Part shown: positions 22,218 to 27,480 of the stretch, one piece after another | How the letters are laid out: each line of letters starts with the position of its first letter | Numbering within the stretch: position 1 is the stretch's first letter | IMG/VR virus record: IMGVR_UViG_3300013104_000068 | Coordinates: 1-27,480 of that record | DNA from: a virus | Direction: 5' to 3' (one strand) | Length of the DNA: 27,480 bases | Notes under the pieces: generated by a model | Seen by the model: the letters and a program-made list of their open reading frames with translations, nothing else | The model's database searches: none | Told to the model about the DNA's origin: nothing | Translations under genes and position numbers: made by a program

Positions 22218-23389
22218 TCACCACGACCGCACCCACCATAAGCGCCACCGGCATCACCGCGCCGAGCTATGCCGACATTTTCGCCTACCTGCAGGCGCAG
22301 TACCGCAGCATCTACGGCGCGGACCTGTACCTGGAAGCGGACTCGCAGGACGGCCAATTCCTCGGCGTGCTGGCCGCGGCGATCAATGACGCCAACGCCG
22401 TGGCCATCGGCATCTACAACAGCTTCAGCCCGTCGACGGCCACCGGTGCGGCGCTCAGCAGCAACGTGAAGATCAACGGAATCGCGCGCGAGGTTCCAAG
22501 CTTCTCCACGGTCGACCTGACACTCACTGGCCAGGCCGGCACCACGATCAACAACGGCGTGGTCTCCGACATCGCCAAGAATCGCTGGAGCCTTCCAGCC
22601 ACCGTCACTATCCCGTCCGGCGGTACCATCACGGTCACCGCCGTGAGCCAGGCGCTGGGAGCGATCGCTGCCGCCGCCGGTACCGTCACCACCATCGCCA
22701 CGCCCACGCTGGGCTGGCAGTCCGTCACCAACCCGGTCGAGGCGGCGCCGGGTGCGCCCATCGAATCGGATGCGGAACTGCGGACGCGTCAGACCATTTC
22801 CACGGCGCTGCCCTCGCAGTCCATCCTCGACGGCATCGTGGGCGCGGTGGCCGGCGTGTCCAACGTGACGCGCTACGTGGCCTTCGAAAACCCCACCGAC
22901 ACCACCGACGCCAACGGCATCCCTGCCCACAGCATCAGCCTGGTCGTGGAAGGCGGCGACGTGGCGGCCATAGCCAGCCAGATCGCACTGAAGAAGACGC
23001 CCGGCACCGGGACCTATGGCACCACCTCGCAGATCGTCAACGACGCCTACGGCCAGCCGACGACGATCAACTTCTATCGTCCGACCGACGTGCCGATCAC
23101 GGTGAACATCACGGTCAAGGCGCTCACCGGTTACAGCTCGGATATCGGTGATCAGCTGAAGCAAGCGCTGGTCGACTACATCAACGCCCTGGTGATCGGC
23201 GGCGATGTGCTGCTGACCAAGCTCTACCTGCCGGCCAACTTGTTCGGCAGCGTAGCCAGCGGCAGCTACGAGGTGACCTCCTTGCTCATCGCGCGTGATG
23301 GCGGTACGCCGGCCAGCGCGGATCTGGTGATGGCATTCAACGAGGTCGCGGTTGGCGACCTCGCCCTCGTTACCCTGACGGTGGCTTGA
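22214..23389 (+). CDS. Baseplate J-like wedge protein
   Basis: The 391-residue protein is read from GTG 22214; this GTGA overlap makes longer upstream readings unlikely. Family features include YADIFAYLQAQYRSIYG, GQFLGVLAAAINDANAVAIGIYNSFSPSTATGAAL, NPVEAAPGAPIESDAELRTRQTISTALPSQSILDGIVGAVAGVSNV and a C-terminal EVTSLLIARDGGTP. J-type wedges (T4 gp6-like) form the dimeric frame of the baseplate. Length is normal for the family. Confidence 0.87.
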   Translation: MITTTAPTISATGITAPSYADIFAYLQAQYRSIYGADLYLEADSQDGQFLGVLAAAINDANAVAIGIYNSFSPSTATGAALSSNVKINGIAREVPSFSTVDLTLTGQAGTTINNGVVSDIAKNRWSLPATVTIPSGGTITVTAVSQALGAIAAAAGTVTTIATPTLGWQSVTNPVEAAPGAPIESDAELRTRQTISTALPSQSILDGIVGAVAGVSNVTRYVAFENPTDTTDANGIPAHSISLVVEGGDVAAIASQIALKKTPGTGTYGTTSQIVNDAYGQPTTINFYRPTDVPITVNITVKALTGYSSDIGDQLKQALVDYINALVIGGDVLLTKLYLPANLFGSVASGSYEVTSLLIARDGGTPASADLVMAFNEVAVGDLALVTLTVA

Positions 23390-23393
23390 ACCG

Positions 23394-24035
23394 ATGGCTG
23401 ATGTCACCGCCTATACCGGCCTGATCACTGCCGAACATGCCGACAAGCCGAAGTTCATGGCGATGGTATCGGCCGTGTCCGGTTGCTTCGTCGATCAGCA
23501 GAACTTGCTGCTGTCGCTGCCGGCGGCCTTCGATATCGATACCGCCATTGGGCGGCAGCTCGACGTGGTCGGCGAATGGATAGGTCTGGCGCGCGCGATA
23601 CGCGTGCCCATCGAGAACGTCTACTTCTCCTGGGACACGATCAACGTCGGCTGGGACGAGGGCGTGTGGAAGCGCCCCAGTGATCCGGATGCAGGTATCT
23701 CCGATCTCGACGACACGAACTACCGTCTGCTGCTGCGGGCGAAGATCGGCGCCAATCACTGGAACGGTTCCATGCAGGATTCCGTGGCCATCCTCGACGG
23801 GATCTTCGCGCCGGAGAACCTCACGCCGCTGCTGACCGACAACCAGGACATGACGATGACCATCAGTCTGTCCGGCGGCCAGCTCTCCGCGTTGTCGCGG
23901 GCGCTGATCAACGGCGGATATATCCCGATCCGGCCGGCCGGCGTGCTGGTGAATTACGTCTACAACATCTACACGCTGCTTCTCAACGGCACCTTCGAAC
24001 TCGACGGGTCCGAGACGCTCGACGGCTATCGCTGA
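23394..24035 (+). CDS. Tail/baseplate protein, DUF2612 family
   Basis: The 213-residue protein opens with YTGLITAEHADKPKFMAMVSAV, then AAFDIDTAIGRQLDVVGEWIGLARAI, YFSWDT with NVGWDEGVWKR, and LDDTNYRLLLRAKIGANHWNGSMQ. These are the marks of DUF2612, the last wedge protein and the attachment point for fibres in simple contractile tails. It ends just before a terminator and the fibre genes. Confidence 0.8.
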   Translation: MADVTAYTGLITAEHADKPKFMAMVSAVSGCFVDQQNLLLSLPAAFDIDTAIGRQLDVVGEWIGLARAIRVPIENVYFSWDTINVGWDEGVWKRPSDPDAGISDLDDTNYRLLLRAKIGANHWNGSMQDSVAILDGIFAPENLTPLLTDNQDMTMTISLSGGQLSALSRALINGGYIPIRPAGVLVNYVYNIYTLLLNGTFELDGSETLDGYR

Positions 24036-24062
24036 CACCCCACATCCGCACCCCATCACGAC

Positions 24063-24083
24063 GGCGCCTTAGGGCGCCTTTTT
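24063..24083 (+). terminator. Intrinsic terminator between wedge and fibre genes
   Basis: The perfect stem GGCGCC/GGCGCC (24063-24068, 24073-24078) has loop TTAG and T5 at 24079-24083. The SD CCGGAG of the first fibre gene follows at 24089-24094. It marks the edge between conserved baseplate genes and variable fibre genes. Confidence 0.78.
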
Positions 24084-24104
24084 CTTGCCCGGAGTTTCTG
24101 CCCC

Positions 24105-25049
24105 ATGCAAAACGATTTCCTGACCTTTGCTTGCGCACCAGGGGCCAACGTGCTGACGCAGGCGGCGTATGCCGCGGCATCGGCCACCGCCACCGGTTAT
24201 GTGTCGGGCACCGCCTCATCGTCCGCGGTGAACAAGTCACTGCGCCAGACGTCGATCATGTCCGGGATGCTGGCCGCGTTCATCGCCGCCCAGACTGGCC
24301 AGGACGTCATCGACGACGGAACGATCACCACGATCGAGGCGAACTTCGTCACCGCGATCGCGAACGTGGCCGGCAACCGCATCATCCAGATAAGCGATGT
24401 CGTCGGGCTGACCACCGCTCTGAACGGCAAGCTCAGCACCACCGGGAATGCCGCATCGGCCTCCAGGCTGGCCACGGCGCGGACGATCACGCTGGGCGGT
24501 ATCGCCACGGGTTCCGGATCGTTCGACGGGTCGACGAATATCACCATCAACACCAGCATCGCCGATGGCGCGCTGTCGATCGCCAAGACATCAGGATTGC
24601 AGACGGCCCTGAACGGCAAACAGGCGGTTCTGGGCTACACGCCTGTGCGCCAGGGTGGTGGCTCCGGGCAGCTCACCAACACCGTCTACATCGGCTGGTC
24701 AGCCAGCGGCCTGAAGGCGCAAGTCGACAACACGGACCTCGGGCCCATCACGTTGGCGAGCCAGTTCACGTCGCTTCGTGCGACCAACGGCTGGCGGCGA
24801 ACACCCGACGGAATGATCGAGCAATGGGGCAGCGTGGGTGTCGCGGGCAAGTCGACAGCGACCTTTTCGTTCCCGATTCCTTTCCCGAATGCGGCGCTGA
24901 ACATCGTCGCCTCCAAAGGTTCGTCCATCAATTTGTCGGGTGAGGGCGCTGTGGGTGCGGATATCGCCAGCAACTCGACTTTCACGGTCAGAAACTCCAG
25001 CGATTTCACGTCCGTGCTCGGCATCTACTGGCGCGCCATCGGTTACTAA
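24105..25049 (+). CDS. Tail fibre with gp53-like C-terminal receptor domain
   Basis: The 314-residue protein has an N-terminal attachment part, a middle repetitive fibre (LTTALNGKLSTTGNAASASRLATARTITLGG, GSFDGSTNITINTSIADGAL, LQTALNGKQAVLGYTPV) and a C-terminal globular domain from about residue 228. The C-terminal domain has GWRRTPDGMIEQWGSVG, FSFPIPFPNAALNIV and a final IYWRAIGY. That ending is the hallmark of gp53-like receptor-binding domains. It would make trimers that bind the host surface. Confidence 0.83.
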   Translation: MQNDFLTFACAPGANVLTQAAYAAASATATGYVSGTASSSAVNKSLRQTSIMSGMLAAFIAAQTGQDVIDDGTITTIEANFVTAIANVAGNRIIQISDVVGLTTALNGKLSTTGNAASASRLATARTITLGGIATGSGSFDGSTNITINTSIADGALSIAKTSGLQTALNGKQAVLGYTPVRQGGGSGQLTNTVYIGWSASGLKAQVDNTDLGPITLASQFTSLRATNGWRRTPDGMIEQWGSVGVAGKSTATFSFPIPFPNAALNIVASKGSSINLSGEGAVGADIASNSTFTVRNSSDFTSVLGIYWRAIGY

Positions 25050-25063
25050 GAGGAAACGATTCC

Positions 25064-26830
25064 ATGTCCAACCTGACACCGACCGCGAGCTTCGACGACG
25101 TCGCCCAGCTTGAAACCACGACCGTCGCACTCGGCGGCGCGGGCGCGCCGATGAACGTGCAGGCGCAGGCACTGCTCAACCGCACCCAGTACCTCTATGT
25201 GCGCCTGAGCAGCCTTGCGGCTGTCGCCTCCACCGGCGACTACAACAGCCTGATCAACCGGCCAGCGCTTGGCAGCGCCGCCTACCAGAGCTCGTCCGCG
25301 TTCGCCACCGCGGCGCAGGGAGCAAAAGCGGATGGTGCCGCACAGGCCAGTGCGCTGGCGGCCGTGGCCACCAGCGGCTCCTACAACGATCTGCTCAATC
25401 TTCCACCCATCTATAGCGGCGTGTTCACGCAGACGCCGCAGTTTGAGAAGGGGTGGACGGCCGGTGCCTTTGGCGCATCGTCCTACAGCTGGTACGGGGC
25501 CTATCCGAATAGCTGCTACCTGACCCTGAGCAAGCCGACCGAGGAAGATGATGCGAGCTTCGTTTTCTGCGAGGGCGGCGTCGCGCAATGGGAGATGGGC
25601 GCCACTACCGAGGTGGTTGGGTCGGAAAACAACTTCCACCTGAAGCGGGTCATCGCCGGCGGCACAACCTTCGAAGATGTGTTGATGGTGGACCACGCCA
25701 CCGGTGGAACCTGGATTCCGGCACCTTTCCAGCTCGGCATCGGTTCGATCCCGGCGCCGGGTTATCCCCTGTCCGTCGCCGATGTGTCAAACGGCCATAC
25801 TGCCAGTCGCCTGGAAGTTCTGCTCCAGAACTACAACACCAGCGGATCCGGCTCGCAGTCCTCGGGGATTCTTTTCGGAGGCAATGGCACCTCCTGGCTC
25901 CTGGCAAACGACTACGGCTTGAATGGCAATGACAACTGGTTTCTTTCCGCCGGGTCCGGAGTGCTCAGCCTGTTCGGCAACAGCAACGGTGTCATCGTCG
26001 GGGCGAGCAGCGGGTACAACGAACCCACGGAGGTTATGCGGTTCGAATCCAGCGGCAGCAAGGGCATCATTCCGCCCAATCTGACCACCGCCCAGCGCGA
26101 TGCCATGGGCGGCAAGAACTCCAGCTTGCTCATCTACAACACGGACGTGAAGAGTTTGCAGTGGTGGGATGCCAATACGGGGTTGTGGCTGGCTCCGACA
26201 GTGCAGCATGCTACGGCGTCCCTTGTCGCGGTCGATACGCAAAACGCCATTGGCTGGGGTGACTCGCTGACGGCGGGACTGGGGCAGGTACCGTGGCCGT
26301 CCGCGCTATCGGAGCTGATGGGTACGGGAGCGATCGTCAATCAGGGTGTGGGCGGCGATACGTCCACCCAGATCAAGACGCGCTTCCTTGCTGCAACGCC
26401 GGCGAACTTCAACGGCGTCCAGATCATCTGGGCGGGGCGCAACAACTTCGGCGATCCAACGACGGTGAAGAGTGACATAGCCGCGATGGTGGCGGCGCTG
26501 TCGCACACCCGATATTTCGTGCTGGGCATCCTCAACTCTGCTGACTCGACCGAATGGTCAGGAACGGCGTTCTACACCGACATCACCACGCTGAACAGCG
26601 ATCTGGCGACCACCTACGGAGCCAAGTTCATCGACATCCGGTCCATCCTGGTCAATGACGGCCTGGCCATGTGCGGCATCACGCCAACCACCCAGGACAC
26701 GACGGATATTGGCCACGACGCCCCGCCCCAGAGCCTTCGGGCGACCGGCGACACGCTGCACCTGAACAGCTTCGGCTATGCCGTCGTGGCTTCCGTGCTG
26801 CGCTCTCGCTGGCCCTTGGCCTACGCGTGA
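25064..26830 (+). CDS. Tail fibre/tailspike with C-terminal SGNH (GDSL) hydrolase domain
   Basis: The 588-residue protein has an N-terminal fibre part with repeats SLAAVASTGDYNSLINRPAL (50-69) and ALAAVATSGSYNDLLNLPPI (97-116), a large beta-rich middle, and a connector with PPNLTTAQRDAMGG (337-350). The C-terminal part (about 384-588) is an SGNH hydrolase: block I GWGDSLTAG (nucleophile S401), block II NQGVGGDT (426-433), block III WAGRNN (456-461), block V GDTLHLNSFGY (D563, H566). The triad appears complete. It likely removes acyl groups from host surface polysaccharide. SD GAGGAAAC precedes ATG 25064. Confidence 0.85.
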   Translation: MSNLTPTASFDDVAQLETTTVALGGAGAPMNVQAQALLNRTQYLYVRLSSLAAVASTGDYNSLINRPALGSAAYQSSSAFATAAQGAKADGAAQASALAAVATSGSYNDLLNLPPIYSGVFTQTPQFEKGWTAGAFGASSYSWYGAYPNSCYLTLSKPTEEDDASFVFCEGGVAQWEMGATTEVVGSENNFHLKRVIAGGTTFEDVLMVDHATGGTWIPAPFQLGIGSIPAPGYPLSVADVSNGHTASRLEVLLQNYNTSGSGSQSSGILFGGNGTSWLLANDYGLNGNDNWFLSAGSGVLSLFGNSNGVIVGASSGYNEPTEVMRFESSGSKGIIPPNLTTAQRDAMGGKNSSLLIYNTDVKSLQWWDANTGLWLAPTVQHATASLVAVDTQNAIGWGDSLTAGLGQVPWPSALSELMGTGAIVNQGVGGDTSTQIKTRFLAATPANFNGVQIIWAGRNNFGDPTTVKSDIAAMVAALSHTRYFVLGILNSADSTEWSGTAFYTDITTLNSDLATTYGAKFIDIRSILVNDGLAMCGITPTTQDTTDIGHDAPPQSLRATGDTLHLNSFGYAVVASVLRSRWPLAYA

Positions 26831-26841
26831 CCGGTACCGCT

Positions 26842-26988
26842 TCAGGCGATGAAAACCCGGAGGATGGCCAGCAGGGGCGTGACAACGATGATCTTCACGA
26901 AGAAGACGCCCCAGATGGCGGCGTAGACCTTGATCACCAGCCAGTGGTAGTTCCGCTCGAACGCGGCGTCGATCAGGCGCCGCATCAT
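26842..26988 (-). CDS. Small membrane protein at prophage right end
   Basis: The 48-residue product (MMRRLIDAAFERNYHWLVIKVYA, then AIWGVFFVKIIVVTPLLAILRVFIA) has one or two hydrophobic stretches from about 16 to 47. Its ATG at 26988 forms an ATGA overlap with the stop of the gene before it on the minus strand, so the two are translated together. It converges on the fibre gene with only 11 bases between the stops and no visible terminator. I recognise no family; similar tiny membrane proteins at phage ends can alter superinfection. Confidence 0.5.
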   Translation of the reverse strand: MMRRLIDAAFERNYHWLVIKVYAAIWGVFFVKIIVVTPLLAILRVFIA

Positions 26989-27197
26989 GACGGCACCCTC
27001 ACGAACTCCAGGCCGCAGGCGGCCGGGAACCACTCGTGTTCGGTGCCGGATTCGTCGCGGCACCTGATGCGCCCCGGGTCCGCCCCGTGACGCGGGGAGG
27101 TGCAGCCGACCAGGGTGACCGCCTCACGGTGCATCGTGAAGACGATATTTCCGGTGGGAACGGTCTCACCCGTCGCTTTGTCCATCAGCTTGTACAT
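26985..27197 (-). CDS. Small soluble protein of unknown function, prophage right end
   Basis: The 70-residue protein starts at ATG 27197, preceded on the minus strand by AAGGA 8-9 bases upstream; this makes it more likely than ATG 27236. It opens MYKLMDKATGETVPTGNIVFTMHREAVTLVGCTSP and contains GRIRCRDESGTEHEWFP. That looks like a small beta-sheet protein with three cysteines and no signal peptide. It overlaps the downstream membrane gene by 4 bases. No family is recognised. Confidence 0.5.
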   Translation of the reverse strand: MYKLMDKATGETVPTGNIVFTMHREAVTLVGCTSPRHGADPGRIRCRDESGTEHEWFPAACGLEFVRVPS

Positions 27198-27233
27198 GGC
27201 TATCCTTGAACCTCGATGTTGCGGAGTTCGAGC

Positions 27234-27328
27234 CATCCACTATCACCGCCAAGTTGACGTGGGAATGCGGGTTCCCAGCCATCATCAAGCGAAGATAGTG
27301 GATGTCGTCAAACGCCCGATTAGCGTTT
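27234..27328. repeat. Inverted repeats near the attachment site
   Basis: A perfect 11-bp inverted pair, CATCCACTATC (27234-27244) with GATAGTGGATG (27294-27304), spans 49 bases. Inside it is TGGGAA/TTCCCA (27260-27265, 27272-27277). TTGACG (27254-27259) pairs with CGTCAA (27306-27311), and AAACGC/GCGTTT lies at 27310-27315 and 27323-27328. These may be recombinase arm sites, an RNA structure, or upstream control of the minus-strand genes. No gene is supported in 27198-27340. Confidence 0.55.
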
Positions 27329-27356
27329 AAGTTCAACGCATTACATCGGTTAGGCA

Positions 27357-27407
27357 GACTGATTTGTAATCAGTAGGTCGCGGGTTCGATTCCTGCTGCC
27401 GGCACCA
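27357..27407 (+). tRNA. 3' fragment of tRNA-Thr (TGT): probable prophage attachment junction
   Basis: The anticodon arm ACTGA-TTTGTAA-TCAGT (27358-27374, anticodon TGT at 27365-27367), variable loop, T-arm GCGGG-TTCGATT-CCTGC (27380-27396) and acceptor strand TGCCGGC plus ACCA (27397-27407) are intact. The expected 5' acceptor strand GCCGGCA is absent around 27332, and no D-stem pairs, though ATCGGTTAGGCAG is faintly D-arm-like. It is therefore a 3' part only. Integrases often use tRNA 3' ends, leaving such a fragment at the far junction. Bases 27408-27480 would be host DNA; I see no gene in them. Confidence 0.72.
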
Positions 27408-27480
27408 TGAAACGCCGGGGTCGCCTTTCAGGCTGACTCGCACGGCCTTGGCTGAACGCTTCACACCGGTCTTAACGCGA

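Noticed and set aside
22184-23407. 407-residue minus-strand ORF
   Set aside because: It is a shadow of the J-like gene, Arg/Asp/Gly-rich and without any domain or SD.
27332-27407. Complete functional tRNA-Thr
   Set aside because: The 5' acceptor strand and D-stem cannot pair, so only the 3' part is genuine.

Overview
The window is most of a temperate tailed phage, almost certainly a prophage. It has the late half of the genome plus the right part of the early region, and it ends at a chromosomal tRNA-Thr fragment that looks like the right attachment junction. DNA is GC-rich with dense stop/start overlaps (ATGA, GTGA). The GC content, the 3TM holin, the DUF1073 portal and the DUF2213/DUF2184 head genes suggest a GC-rich Proteobacterium, with Xanthomonadales or Burkholderiales as likely hosts. 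That host guess is inference. Integrase, repressor and Cro are not present and presumably lie left of base 1.

Layout. (1) 2-2203: the distal early operon has the end of a DNA methyltransferase, a lambda O-like initiator carrying an iteron array (candidate origin, 478-596), a lambda P-like loader, a small winged-helix protein, an unknown protein, a 9-codon bridging ORF and a YbcO-like HNH protein. (2) 2206-2828, minus strand: a HicB/HicA toxin-antitoxin pair inserted against the direction of the operon. (3) 2895-3650: a Cys-rich small protein, a Q-like antiterminator and a tR'-like terminator. (4) 3668-5332: lysis region with a membrane/coiled-coil protein, a lysozyme-like endolysin, a 3TM holin and a small membrane protein. 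(5) 5360-13369: packaging and head genes (TerS, TerL, portal, MuF, protease/scaffold with a probable internal scaffold start, cement protein, major capsid, connectors). (6) 13374-24035: a compact contractile tail (neck, sheath, tube, chaperone with a probable -1 frameshift, tape measure with a lytic-like domain, Dit-like, plug, hub, spike, gp25, J, DUF2612 wedge), interrupted by one secreted-protein moron. (7) 24105-26830: two tail fibres, the second ending in an SGNH esterase domain. (8) 26842-27197, minus strand: two small overlapping genes convergent with the late operon. (9) 27234-27407: inverted repeats and the tRNA-Thr 3' fragment.

How it fits together: the initiator and loader would fire replication from the internal iterons. 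Q would allow transcription through the 3622 terminator, and through three further hairpins inside the late operon, into lysis, head and tail genes. The least ordinary points are the six-unit dyad iteron array, the T TTT TTT slippery site in the tail chaperone, the nested scaffold start, the repeated terminator-plus-SD junctions, the esterase-tipped fibre and the low-GC secreted moron. I found no evidence of a wholly new multi-gene system. All family names come from reading motifs, since no database search was possible.
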